64,000 nt of DNA, taken from positions 42,845 through 106,844 of the forward strand of contig JALSMA010000034.1 of assembly GCA_026988015.1 (NCBI GenBank), written 5' to 3'. The translations under genes were made by a program, and so were the position numbers. Positions 25,732 through 33,448 of the stretch are shown one piece after another (the stretch's first letter is position 1; each line of letters begins with the position of its first letter). The notes beneath the pieces were generated by a model, which was not told where the DNA came from, searched no databases, and saw nothing but the letters and a program-made list of their open reading frames with translations. The stretch is from Desulfobulbaceae bacterium (GTDB lineage: Bacteria > Desulfobacterota > Desulfobulbia > Desulfobulbales > Desulfocapsaceae).

Positions 25732-25746
25732 ACCCTTTTCAAGGGT
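25732..25746. promoter_or_regulatory. Dyad operator-like site upstream of the ECF sigma gene
   Basis: ACCCTT-TTC-AAGGGT is a perfect dyad about 60 bp upstream of the sigma gene. It overlaps GTGACC and lies just before CGTATAAC, a pair that could form an ECF-type -35/-10 (15-bp spacer) for autoregulation. No second copy was found upstream of 24580. Confidence 0.4.
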
Positions 25747-25804
25747 GATCGTATAACAACATAGATAAGGAGCAGGATTCAATAGATTACTGTACCGGAA
25801 TGTT

Positions 25805-26362
25805 ATGGAAGCGGCTGATGATGAAATAGTGAAACAGGTGTTGGGTGGCAGCAGGAACCGATACCGGTTTCTTGTCAGTCGTTATGAACGCCAGATCTTC
25901 AACTTGATGTTCCGATACAGTCATAATGATGATGATGCCGCAGATTTGACCCAGGAAGTATTTGTCAAAGCCTACAGCCGCCTTGACCAGTATCGCTACG
26001 ACGATCGTTTTTTTTCCTGGCTGTACGCATTGGCGGTTAATCTTGCCAGGGACTGGTATCGTAAGAGGTGCAGGAGCCAGGAGTTATGTACAGAGTTGGT
26101 AGACAACGAGCTTAAAGTGCCGGGTTCTGTTTCCAGGCAGGAAGAAGGCCTTGAGCGAAGTGAGGAAATAAAGTTCCTTGAGGATGCCCTGGGGCAGTTA
26201 TCTCACAGAAATCGTGAAATGGTGATACTTCGTTATCAACAGGAGCGATCCATTAAAGAGATAGTGGAGATTTTCGATATGGGAGAGAGTGCGGTGAAAA
26301 TGCGACTCTCCCGTGCCTTGAAACAGCTGCGTAAAATCATTCATGGGGTTGATAGAAGATGA
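25805..26362 (+). CDS. ECF RNA polymerase sigma factor
   Basis: An RpoE-like sigma factor of 185 aa. Region 2 (about 15-85) contains FNLMFRYSHNDDDAADLTQEVFVKAYSRLDQY and FFSWLYALAVNLARDWYRK, the standard core-binding and -10-recognition segments. Region 4 (about 125-180) contains LSHRNREMVILRYQQERSIKEIVEIF and SAVKMRLSRALKQLRK, the -35-binding helix-turn-helix. Its stop overlaps the next start (26359-26362, ATGA), so it is translationally coupled to the putative anti-sigma protein. Confidence 0.92.
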   Translation: MEAADDEIVKQVLGGSRNRYRFLVSRYERQIFNLMFRYSHNDDDAADLTQEVFVKAYSRLDQYRYDDRFFSWLYALAVNLARDWYRKRCRSQELCTELVDNELKVPGSVSRQEEGLERSEEIKFLEDALGQLSHRNREMVILRYQQERSIKEIVEIFDMGESAVKMRLSRALKQLRKIIHGVDRR

Positions 26363-27471
26363 AGAATGAAAAGGATGATATCAGGAGGATAGAGGAGCTG
26401 TTAAGCCAACTTCCTGAAAGAGAAGTTCCGGGCGATATAAATGATCGGGTCATGGACATGATTATTGAAGAAAAGCCGAGTTTTCTGAAACGGCTGAAGG
26501 AAATGTATTACGGCACCTTTGTCATAAATATCCAACCTGCTAAATGCGGCATGCTGGCAGCTGCTGTTGCGGCAGCATTTTTTCTTGGTTCTCTGAATGC
26601 GGGGTCTTACGAGACTGATATGGAGTTGCCCGTCGTGTCAGATTTGACCAGTGAGGCCAGTTATTATATCGGTCGTGGCCTTTATGAGGGTGGTGAGCCG
26701 GAAAGGGCTCTGGTCTATCTTAAAAGGGCGGCCATGCTTGATCCCGGGAAACCTGAGTATGGCCTCTGGCAGGCAGTGGCATTTCAGGCAGTGGGAGATT
26801 CTGAGCTTGAACGGAAGCAATATCAACGAATGGTCAGTAAATACCCCAATTATCTGCCCGCTCTTCTCAACCTTGGTCATAACCAGCTTGAAAATGGTGA
26901 TCTTGATGGAGCCCTTGCGAGTTATCGCCAGATACTTGCCTTGAATCCACAAGACCAGAGTGTGCTCTATAACATTGGCCTTATCTACAAGATGCAAGGT
27001 GATGCTGTTGAAGAGAGTAAGGCCTGGCGGCAGTATTTGTCAGCGAACCGGACTGGTCGTAAGAGCTACAGAGCTGTGAGTCACCTTAATGAGATGGGAC
27101 GGTTTGATTTTCGTACCGCACAGCTCGGATACAGGCAGGTTGTGATTCATCCGGAGGCCCTGTTGAGTGACAATGAGGCTCTTCGGGAACACGAAATATC
27201 CTGGCTGGCCGAACAGTATATGCGGACTCCAGGGAAAACACTGAATATTGTTGTCTTTGATGCGGCCGGACAGGCCGTTGCAAAGGAGCGTGCAATGCTT
27301 CTGAGAGAGGAGTTGCTCAGCCTTCTTCCTGAGGATAAGCATGTTAATATCAGCTGGTTTGGTCAGGCAGAAATGATAGTAAAGGAAACGAAAAAATCTG
27401 CACTGAAGCAGAGCGTTCTGGTTTTCAGTCAACCGGATAATTTAACAACTTTAAAGGAGCGTCGGATATGA
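26359..27471 (+). CDS. Membrane TPR protein in the anti-sigma position
   Basis: A 370-aa protein. The first 45 residues (IRRIEELLSQLPEREVPGDINDRVMDMIIEE) are polar, cytoplasmic and helical, as in anti-sigma domains, but lack the HxxxCxxC zinc motif. One membrane segment follows near residues 55-75 (GMLAAAVAAAFFLGSLNAG). The periplasmic part has TPRs (YIGRGLYEGGEPERALVYLKRAAMLDP; ALASYRQILALNPQDQSVLYN) and an OmpA-like end (AKERAMLLREELLSLLPEDKHVNISWF). The periplasmic part aligns end to end with the lipoprotein at 24580. Gene position and architecture suggest an anti-sigma factor whose sensor is a TPR/OmpA-like domain. Confidence 0.75.
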   Translation: MKNEKDDIRRIEELLSQLPEREVPGDINDRVMDMIIEEKPSFLKRLKEMYYGTFVINIQPAKCGMLAAAVAAAFFLGSLNAGSYETDMELPVVSDLTSEASYYIGRGLYEGGEPERALVYLKRAAMLDPGKPEYGLWQAVAFQAVGDSELERKQYQRMVSKYPNYLPALLNLGHNQLENGDLDGALASYRQILALNPQDQSVLYNIGLIYKMQGDAVEESKAWRQYLSANRTGRKSYRAVSHLNEMGRFDFRTAQLGYRQVVIHPEALLSDNEALREHEISWLAEQYMRTPGKTLNIVVFDAAGQAVAKERAMLLREELLSLLPEDKHVNISWFGQAEMIVKETKKSALKQSVLVFSQPDNLTTLKERRI

Positions 27472-28400
27472 AGTCAAAAAAATATTTAAAAATGTATGCA
27501 TTTTTTCTGGTTTTTGGTGGCACTGTGATGACCCAGCCACTCTATGCAGCAGTTGGTGATGGACCGGCTTATGGAAGCCCTGAAGAGGCGATGGCTGCCA
27601 TGGCAGAAGTGGAAGAGCAGGCTGCAGACACGCCGGCAGAAGTGGAAGATGCCTTAGAAGACGTTGAGGATGCAACTCAGGATTTTGAGGATGCTCTTGC
27701 AACAGCAGATGAAGAGGTTATTGAAGATGCACAGGAAAAACTGAGTAAGGCCGAAGAGGCATATGCTGATGTGATTTCTGGGTTGACGGGTGTTGATGTT
27801 GAGACCATAGAGGCCATGCGGGAAGACAGGATGGGCTGGGGGGCGATAGCTAACGAACTTGGGACTAAACCCGGCTTGCTTGGTCTTGGGAACACAAATG
27901 GTAAGCAGCATCATGGGATGAAGTCGGATGAACTGGACGACGATGAAGATGATATTGTTGGTGTGGATCCCGATGAGCTGGCAGATGCCACCGAGCGATC
28001 ATTGGATTCTGTGGATGATATGGGAAGAGGTGATCATTCATCTGAATCCGGCTATGGCTTAAGTCATGACAGGGGTGAAAACCACGGTATGGGAATGGCT
28101 GGAGAAGATGATATGGGGGAGAGAGGTGAGCGTTCCCATGATGGTGAAGGTGGTGGCGATGACGATCACGGTGGTGGCGATGATGACCATGGTGGCTCCG
28201 GTGGCGATGATGACCATGGTGGCTCCAGTGGTGGTGATGACCATGGTGGCTCCGGTGGTGATGATGACCATGGCGGCTCCGGTGGAGATGATGACCATGG
28301 CGGCTCCGGTGGAGATGATGATTCTGATGGAGATGATGATTCTGATGGAGAAGACGGAGACGATGACCATGGTGGTGGCGAGTCTGATGGACATCGCTAA
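27468..28400 (+). CDS. Exported acidic protein with DDDHGG repeat tail
   Basis: A 310-aa protein with a signal peptide (AFFLVFGGTVMTQPLYA). The mature N-terminal part is acidic and helical (about 35-110), followed by the motif REDRMGWGAIANELGTKPGLLGLG, which resembles a short conserved element in proteins of related anaerobes. The last 110 residues are nearly all Gly, Asp, His and Ser in repeats of GGDDDHGGS. Alternating Asp and His suggest binding of divalent metal (calcium, zinc, nickel), by inference. The start overlaps the upstream stop and has AAAGGAG before it. Probably an output of, or a ligand for, the sigma circuit. Confidence 0.75.
   Translation: MKSKKYLKMYAFFLVFGGTVMTQPLYAAVGDGPAYGSPEEAMAAMAEVEEQAADTPAEVEDALEDVEDATQDFEDALATADEEVIEDAQEKLSKAEEAYADVISGLTGVDVETIEAMREDRMGWGAIANELGTKPGLLGLGNTNGKQHHGMKSDELDDDEDDIVGVDPDELADATERSLDSVDDMGRGDHSSESGYGLSHDRGENHGMGMAGEDDMGERGERSHDGEGGGDDDHGGGDDDHGGSGGDDDHGGSSGGDDHGGSGGDDDHGGSGGDDDHGGSGGDDDSDGDDDSDGEDGDDDHGGGESDGHR
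28149..28380 (+). repeat. Tandem 27-bp coding repeats (GGDDDHGGS)
   Basis: Degenerate copies of a 27-bp unit encoding a nine-residue block, with 21- and 24-bp variants, so the number of repeats could change by slippage. The frame is kept throughout. The complementary strand gives long His/Arg-rich open frames that are shadows. Confidence 0.8.
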
Positions 28401-28411
28401 AAAATAACCCC

Positions 28412-28509
28412 CTGAATCTGTGAGCACCGATCATGTGATGACGTTCTTGTTTTGGATGGTTCGATAGAGTCTGCAAAGATCAAATCGTTCAAAATGCTCA
28501 CGGGTTCAA
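28412..28509. repeat. 98-bp element with inverted ends (CTGAATC/GGTTCA family)
   Basis: CTGAATCTGTGAGCA at the left and TGCTCACGGGTTCAA at the right are inverted repeats (12 of 15 positions). The right end shares CACGGGTTCA with the element at 31862-31980. Probably a small non-autonomous repeat; it could also fold as an RNA structure after the repeat-protein gene. Confidence 0.6.
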
Positions 28510-28606
28510 ATAAACTCACAAAAACAGATAAAGAGATCGACAAATCTCTTTAAAGTTGTTCATATATACCTGTGGTTTGAACTTTTTTATCTAGGGAGGA
28601 GAAAAA

Positions 28607-28720
28607 ATGAGTGGACATGGGCATGTGAAAACGGAAGAGGATCATTCTGTTTGTGTTAAAGTCGGAGTGTTTTTTGTGTTTGTTATTATAGGTTTTTTTG
28701 TGATCGGGATGATTAATTGA
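28607..28720 (+). CDS. 37-residue single-pass membrane peptide
   Basis: A short gene with a strong ribosome site (AGGGAGGAG, 6 bases before the ATG) and an intrinsic terminator 25 bp after the stop. The product starts MSGHGHVKTEEDHSVCVKV and continues as one hydrophobic helix, VFFVFVIIGFFVIGMIN. His-rich soluble N-terminus, membrane C-terminus. No family recognised. The clean signals at both ends argue that it is expressed. Confidence 0.7.
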   Translation: MSGHGHVKTEEDHSVCVKVGVFFVFVIIGFFVIGMIN

Positions 28721-28744
28721 AAAGCATCTCCTGGAAAATTGATG

Positions 28745-28779
28745 AACCGTCAAAGGCTTGGCTTTTGACGGTTTTTTTT
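28745..28779 (+). terminator. Rho-independent terminator
   Basis: AACCGTCAAA pairs with TTTGACGGTT, loop of about 8 bases, then eight T. It ends the transcript of the small membrane peptide, and the RNase H start follows 18 bp later. Confidence 0.9.
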
Positions 28780-28796
28780 GTTTTTGGAAGAACAGT

Positions 28797-29492
28797 ATGG
28801 CGAAAAAGAAATTTTATGCAGTGGCCTGCGGGAAAAAACCGGGAATATATACATCCTGGCCAGAGGCTGAATTGCAGGTAAAGGGCTATGGTGGGGCACG
28901 TTACAAAGGTTTTGTCAGTCTGGCTGAGGCAAAATCATGGCTGGCTGATCCGCAGTGGAGTAAAAAGACGAAAAAAGTCACAATCACACCACGGAAGTAT
29001 CAGAAGCTGTCTCCTTCCTCATCTGCTGCCATAGAGATCTATACTGATGGTGGCGCTATTAATAATCCCGGCCCAGGTGGATATGGTGTGGTACTCCTGA
29101 TAAATGGAGAGTCACATGAGATATCCGGCGGCTACCAGCGCACCACCAATAATAGAATGGAGCTTATGGCCTGTATAAAAGGGATAGAGGCACTGCCATC
29201 CAGCACTGAGCCGGTGGCCCTTTTCTCAGATTCCAAATATGTGGTGAATGGTATCAGCAGGGGATGGGCAACAGGCTGGCGAAAGAGGGGATGGCGGAAA
29301 GCTGATGGCAGTCCCGCCGTCAATGCGGATCTGTGGGAGAGGTTATTGGATCTTATAGAGGGCCTTGATATCAGCTTTAACTGGATTAAGGGGCACGCCG
29401 GACATCCTTTGAACGAGCGCTGCGACCAGCTGGCAGTGCAGAGTGCCAGAGGTGGAGGGCTGAAGCCTGATAACGGTTATATGGGACAATGA
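28797..29492 (+). CDS. rnhA: Ribonuclease HI with N-terminal hybrid-binding domain
   Basis: Cleaves the RNA strand of RNA-DNA hybrids. 231 aa from the ATG at 28797 (MAKKKFYAVACGKKPG), which follows GGAAG; an earlier frame start at 28758 lies inside the terminator. Residues about 4-50 are the viroplasmin-like hybrid-binding domain (FYAVACGKKPGIYTSWPEAE, GYGGARYKGFVSLAEAKSWL). The RNase H fold follows with active-site residues in IYTDGGAINNPGPGG, NRMELMACIKGIEAL, LFSDSKYVVNG and NERCDQLA (Asp, Glu, Asp, Asp). Bacterial RNase HI usually lacks the N-terminal domain, but it occurs in several groups. Confidence 0.93.
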   Translation: MAKKKFYAVACGKKPGIYTSWPEAELQVKGYGGARYKGFVSLAEAKSWLADPQWSKKTKKVTITPRKYQKLSPSSSAAIEIYTDGGAINNPGPGGYGVVLLINGESHEISGGYQRTTNNRMELMACIKGIEALPSSTEPVALFSDSKYVVNGISRGWATGWRKRGWRKADGSPAVNADLWERLLDLIEGLDISFNWIKGHAGHPLNERCDQLAVQSARGGGLKPDNGYMGQ

Positions 29493-29982
29493 GGTTACGC
29501 CTCTGTTCGATCCTGACTTTGTTGCGTTTTGGTTGATTGATTTGCTTGGTTGTGCGCCTTTTAGGAAGTGCCCGTGGGGTACATTTTTCCGTTTAATTAC
29601 AAAATACTCTGGAACTCCAAAATCAAACAAATAATGCGCGTCTCGCGCCCGCAGGAAATATTCTTGGAGTAAGTATGAGGTCGGTCTTTTGGAGGGCCTA
29701 CGCGGGCCCTGCTTGCCAGCCGATTTTTAACCTTTTTACAAGATCAGCAGTGATAAACTTTCATATTACAGACGGATTTTGGAGGGGATTTGATGGCGGG
29801 TAATAAATATGATAAAATGGTGCGAGGGGTAGGGTGGTATAATACACTGTAAAATACATCACTTGTAAACAACTTAAGAAGGCTGTAGTTGTTTTTTGTT
29901 TTTACGATGTGAAGAGTTACTATGTTGAACAGTTACATTCGCTCATCCGTTACGGATTAAGGTGTAAATGAGAGGGGTTTTA
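29493..29982. other. Intergenic region with repeat-like motifs and promoter candidate
   Basis: A 490-bp gap with no convincing gene. Around 29620-29655, AATAATGCGCGTCTCGCGCCCGC is related in inverse orientation to the interior of the 11546-11635 element. TTGATG (29790-29795), a 17-bp spacer and TAAAAT (29813-29818) could be a promoter, and ATCCGT-T-ACGGAT (29945-29957) is a short perfect dyad just before the DUF533 gene. Confidence 0.4.
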
Positions 29983-30630
29983 ATGATTAATGCAGAAAAA
30001 TTGTTAGGAAAAATTTTACAGCAGACGCTGCCTGGTGGGACCAAAAGTAAAAAAGGAGGTGGCTTCCTTGATTCATTGACCTCCGGGGCCGGATTAATGA
30101 CTGCAATTGGTCTTGGTGTAGGAGCTTATGAAATATTAAAGGACAAGAAGGGGAAGGCATCATCGGGGACATCTGTAAATACTCCACCGCCACCATTACC
30201 GTCAGGTGCAAATCCCACCCCACCTCCACCGCCTCCAGTGCCATCCCCTCCAAAAACAAATGAGGCGGCGGCGCAAGGACTTTCAGGACAGGATCTTGCT
30301 CTGCGAATGATTCAGGTCATGATAGGTGCGGCACATGCTGATGGGGTGATCGATGAGTCAGAAGAGAAGGCCATCCTTGATCGCCTCAAAGGTGCTGACC
30401 TCGATGGTGAAGAGAAGATGTTTCTGGTACAGGAGCTGCACAGGCCCAAAGATCTGGTTGAACTGACTGCAGGTATTGATGATCCCGCAGCTGCTCAAAC
30501 CATGTTTATGCTGGCAGTAGCAACCATAAAGGTGGATACAGAGGCAGAACAGGTCTGGCTCAATGAGCTTGGAGACAGGCTTGGTCTCAGCTCTGAAATC
30601 AGAACCTTTCTTGTGGAGCAGGCGGGATAG
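29983..30630 (+). CDS. DUF533 (TerB-like) protein
   Basis: A 215-aa protein from the ATG at 29983, which has GAGAGGGG before it (the ATG at 29968 is less well placed). N-terminus MINAEKLLGKILQQTLPGG, a glycine-rich hydrophobic stretch (SLTSGAGLMTAIGLGVGAYEIL), a proline-rich linker (PPPPLPSG, PPPPPPVPSPP), then a TerB-like helical domain (LRMIQVMIGAAHADGVIDESEEKAIL) from about residue 95. This is the DUF533 architecture (YebE in E. coli). The role is unknown, possibly envelope stress. It converges on the GYF-AIM24 gene. Confidence 0.85.
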   Translation: MINAEKLLGKILQQTLPGGTKSKKGGGFLDSLTSGAGLMTAIGLGVGAYEILKDKKGKASSGTSVNTPPPPLPSGANPTPPPPPPVPSPPKTNEAAAQGLSGQDLALRMIQVMIGAAHADGVIDESEEKAILDRLKGADLDGEEKMFLVQELHRPKDLVELTAGIDDPAAAQTMFMLAVATIKVDTEAEQVWLNELGDRLGLSSEIRTFLVEQAG

Positions 30631-30682
30631 CAAAATAACCAGGAGGAGAGAGTGCTTTTCCCTTCTGGCATTTGCTATCAAC

Positions 30683-30750
30683 GCATCCTGTTTCTTTTGA
30701 GCCCATTGATTTAGTTCACCACAATCAACGTCTTTTCGGAAACAGGATGC
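30683..30750. repeat. Perfect 12-bp inverted repeat between convergent genes
   Basis: GCATCCTGTTTC (30683-30694) and GAAACAGGATGC (30739-30750) flank a 44-base interior. The position between the DUF533 and GYF-AIM24 stops suggests a bidirectional transcript-end structure, though there is no T-run right after either arm. Confidence 0.6.
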
Positions 30751-30785
30751 TTTACCATCGGAACACTCACGGATTCTGGGACTTG

Positions 30786-31781
30786 TTAACGCTCAAACAT
30801 TGAGGCAAGTCCGCCCAGAACCGAACCTTCTCCTACTGTCTGGCCACCTGTCTGGGGTGCGGCTTGGTAGATGCGGCCGGCTAGACGTGAGAAGGGTAGA
30901 GATTGTAACCAGACATGGCCGGGGCCCTGGAGGGTAGCGAAGAAGAAGCTTTCCCCACCAAAGATTGCAGATTTTACGTTTCCGACAAACTCTATATCAT
31001 AGTTGACTGTCTGGGTAAGAGCCACCAGACATCCTGTGTCTACTCGCAGAGTTTCGCCGGCGGCCAGCTCTTTTTCGATTATCGTTCCACCGGCGTGGAG
31101 AAAACTGAGTCCGTCGCCGTCGAGTTGTTGCATGATAAAACCTTCACCACCAAAGAGTGCAGTACCTATCTTTTTCTGGAAGGCGATGCCTATGGAAACC
31201 CCTTTTGCGGCGCAGAGAAAGGCATCTTTCTGGCAGATGATCCTGTTGCTGTATTTTTTCAGATCAAGGGGGATTATTTTTCCGGGATAGGGAGATGCAA
31301 AGGCCACCTTAGCTTTCCCTTGGCCATTATGGGTGAACATGGTGATAAAGAGCCCTTCGCCACTGATCAATCGTTTTCCGGCACCGAGCATCTTATCAAA
31401 AAATCCTCCGGATTGGGATTGCTGAGAGCCATCACCAAAGATGGTATCCATTATGATGCCGTTTGACATATACATCATGGCTCCGGCTTCTGAAACCACG
31501 CTCTCCTGCGGGTCAAGTTCAATTTCCACAAACTGCATCTCATGGCCGAAAATCTCAAAATCAATTTCATGGGACTGTGAAGTTGAAACTGGCGGTGGTG
31601 CAGATGCCTGGGCCGGGCTACTGAGTTCTGCAACTTCTGTTGCCGGTTTCCAGTCTGCGAAGCCATTACACCATACCATACTGGATGTGGGATATTTTCC
31701 GGACGATAGAGCGGAGGAAAGCTGACTGGTTGACATGGGGCCAACGGACTGACCATCAACGGCTACATACCACTTGGACAT
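30786..31781 (-). CDS. GYF_2-AIM24 fusion protein
   Basis: A 331-aa protein. Residues 1-55 are a GYF_2 domain ([36 protein letters not shown]). Residues about 75-310 are an AIM24/TIGR00266 domain ([61 protein letters not shown]). AIM24 proteins form beta-helical trimers and have a mitochondrial relative; their bacterial function is unknown. The first Gly/Ala-rich linker contains APPPV. The partner gene across the inverted repeat is a TerB-like protein. Confidence 0.87.
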   Translation of the reverse strand: MSKWYVAVDGQSVGPMSTSQLSSALSSGKYPTSSMVWCNGFADWKPATEVAELSSPAQASAPPPVSTSQSHEIDFEIFGHEMQFVEIELDPQESVVSEAGAMMYMSNGIIMDTIFGDGSQQSQSGGFFDKMLGAGKRLISGEGLFITMFTHNGQGKAKVAFASPYPGKIIPLDLKKYSNRIICQKDAFLCAAKGVSIGIAFQKKIGTALFGGEGFIMQQLDGDGLSFLHAGGTIIEKELAAGETLRVDTGCLVALTQTVNYDIEFVGNVKSAIFGGESFFFATLQGPGHVWLQSLPFSRLAGRIYQAAPQTGGQTVGEGSVLGGLASMFER

Positions 31782-31861
31782 TTGCTACCTCTTGTTTCCT
31801 GCGGGTCAGTGAATTGTTGAGTTTTTCACAGACCTCTGTTTATGGGTAAATGAAAAAGATC

Positions 31862-31980
31862 CTGAATCCGTGTCGGCTTCGTCATTGTTTTCTTAACAAG
31901 ATACAGAAACGCAAATATAAAACTCACAATCAAGTATGATGGGCTCGTAAAAGTTCACCATTAAACGTTCACGGGTTCAG
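31862..31980. repeat. 119-bp element with inverted ends (CTGAATCCGTG/CACGGGTTCAG)
   Basis: The left end CTGAATCCGTG and right end CACGGGTTCAG match as inverted repeats in 10 of 11 positions. Inside lies GATGGGCTCGTAAAA, the core of the other repeat family seen at 11546. Single copies of the end motif occur near 11690 and, reversed, near 40375. It fills most of the 288-bp gap before rsmE. Confidence 0.65.
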
Positions 31981-32069
31981 AAAGGTGCCAGTAAGAGGGT
32001 ATACCTGTTTTTGCCATTATGCAAAATGAAAAAAAGTAGTTCTGGAAAAAGAGGTCAGGCCTGTTGCTT

Positions 32070-32804
32070 CTACATATTTTCCAGCAGGTGTTGAATAATG
32101 GAGACTGCAGCAATATTGGCAGTTTCAGCTTTTAAGATACGGGGGCCGAGGCTCAGGGTAAGAAAGTGTCTCTTTCTTGCCCTTGCCACTTCAGTTGCCG
32201 GAAATCCTCCCTCCGGACCAAAGACCAGTTGTAATCCGGCCCCATTTTTCTGAAGGGTTGTGGCATGCAGAGAGTTTTCCGGCTCCTCTTCTTCCCAGAA
32301 AAGAATTTTTTGCACAGTAGAGTTCTGTTGGTCAAGCATTTCTTCAAAGGAGAGCAGCGGGGTTAGGCGCATCATGATGGGGTTATTGCACTGTTTGCAC
32401 GCTTCCTCGATGATACGCTGCCAGCGTGGATATTTCTGTGATATTTTGGTGAATTCGGTCTTTTTGAACTGGCATCGTTCACTGTGAAAAGGGGTGAACT
32501 CTGTAACACCGAGTTCTGTGCATTTCTGTATGAGCAGTTCCATCTTCTGGGCTTTGAGAATACTTTGACAGACCCGTAGTGGAGTGGTATCCCGTTCAAC
32601 GTGGATGGAGGAGAGAATGCGAAGTCTGGCCTGTCTGCCAAGGGAGATAATTTCAGCATCATGGATATTTCCATTCCCATCGAGCAATTGCAGTAACGTG
32701 CCTGGCTGCAGCCGTAGAACGTTGCATATATGATGAGTCTCCTGTTCTGAGAGGATGATCTCGTCGTGAATTTCTGTGTCCGGATGGATAAAAAAACGGC
32801 GCAT
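32070..32804 (-). CDS. rsmE: 16S rRNA m3U1498 methyltransferase RsmE
   Basis: SPOUT-fold methyltransferase, 244 aa from the ATG at 32802-32804 (MRRFFIHPD); the frame extends further upstream to 32915 but MRRFF is the family's usual start. N-terminal PUA-like domain (about 1-70; THHICNVLRLQPGTLLQLLDG). The SAM-binding knot contains KAQKMELLIQKCTELGVTEF, LVFGPEGGFPATEV and LSLGPRILKAETANIAAVS, all RsmE hallmarks. Length matches the family (about 243). Confidence 0.96.
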   Translation of the reverse strand: MRRFFIHPDTEIHDEIILSEQETHHICNVLRLQPGTLLQLLDGNGNIHDAEIISLGRQARLRILSSIHVERDTTPLRVCQSILKAQKMELLIQKCTELGVTEFTPFHSERCQFKKTEFTKISQKYPRWQRIIEEACKQCNNPIMMRLTPLLSFEEMLDQQNSTVQKILFWEEEEPENSLHATTLQKNGAGLQLVFGPEGGFPATEVARARKRHFLTLSLGPRILKAETANIAAVSIIQHLLENM

Positions 32805-32989
32805 GGCAGGGCGAATCTCCGAGTGGTGGTAATTTGTCTGTGTTGTGGTAATCCTGAATGCGTGATGGTTTTCTGTGAACACATTGATATGGTATACTAT
32901 AACTAACGTGTTCAAAAAAAACCAGACTGCATCACTATCGAGCGGACATGGATTCGAGTATGAATAAAAAAGGAGGGTGCTTTGGTGCT

Positions 32990-33394
32990 TTATTTTTTGC
33001 AGAGAATTGTAAGTTCTTCCTGGAGAACTTTGAGGCTCACCGGCTTGGATATAATGCGAACCTGATATTGTGTACAGAAGTGTTCCAGTTCTGCGGACGG
33101 GTGTCCGGTACAGAACAAGAACCGTGTGGTAATGGAGGGATCAGCTGAATGGAGAGACTTGAAAAGGTCGATACCGTTTAGGATCGGCATGTCCACATCA
33201 GAAATGATGGCATCGAATGATTGGGTAGTTACCTTGTCGAGTGCTTCGACACCATCCTTCGCCAGACTGACTGCTGCAGAACCCGAAAAAAAACTTTCAA
33301 AGAGATTAAGTATGGACAGGTCATCATCAACAAAGAGATAATGTGGCTGCAGACTCTTTTCAGGTTTTGATTGATCTTGTTCTAAGATAGACAT
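32990..33394 (-). CDS. Single-domain response regulator
   Basis: A receiver-only protein of 134 aa from the ATG at 33392-33394, which follows AGGTAATG. The receiver includes LFVDDDLSILNLFESFF (acidic pocket), phosphoacceptor Asp in AIISDVDMPILNG, Thr in LFCTGHP and Lys in IISKPVSL. There is no output domain, so it probably acts through protein contacts, as a phosphate relay. It diverges from the giant hybrid regulator, with a 17-bp inverted repeat between them. Confidence 0.85.
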   Translation of the reverse strand: MSILEQDQSKPEKSLQPHYLFVDDDLSILNLFESFFSGSAAVSLAKDGVEALDKVTTQSFDAIISDVDMPILNGIDLFKSLHSADPSITTRFLFCTGHPSAELEHFCTQYQVRIISKPVSLKVLQEELTILCKK

Positions 33395-33448
33395 AACATT
33401 ACCTAGTCCGTTTGTTTTCTGGAAAAAGAATTGTGATCGAATCTGCTG

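Noticed and set aside
28149..28380. Possible CRISPR or minisatellite array
   Set aside because: Units are contiguous, in frame and code for a repetitive peptide; no spacers.
27865..28476. Minus-strand His/Arg-rich repeat protein
   Set aside because: It is the complement of the DDDHGG repeats; the plus frame has a ribosome site, signal peptide and operon context.
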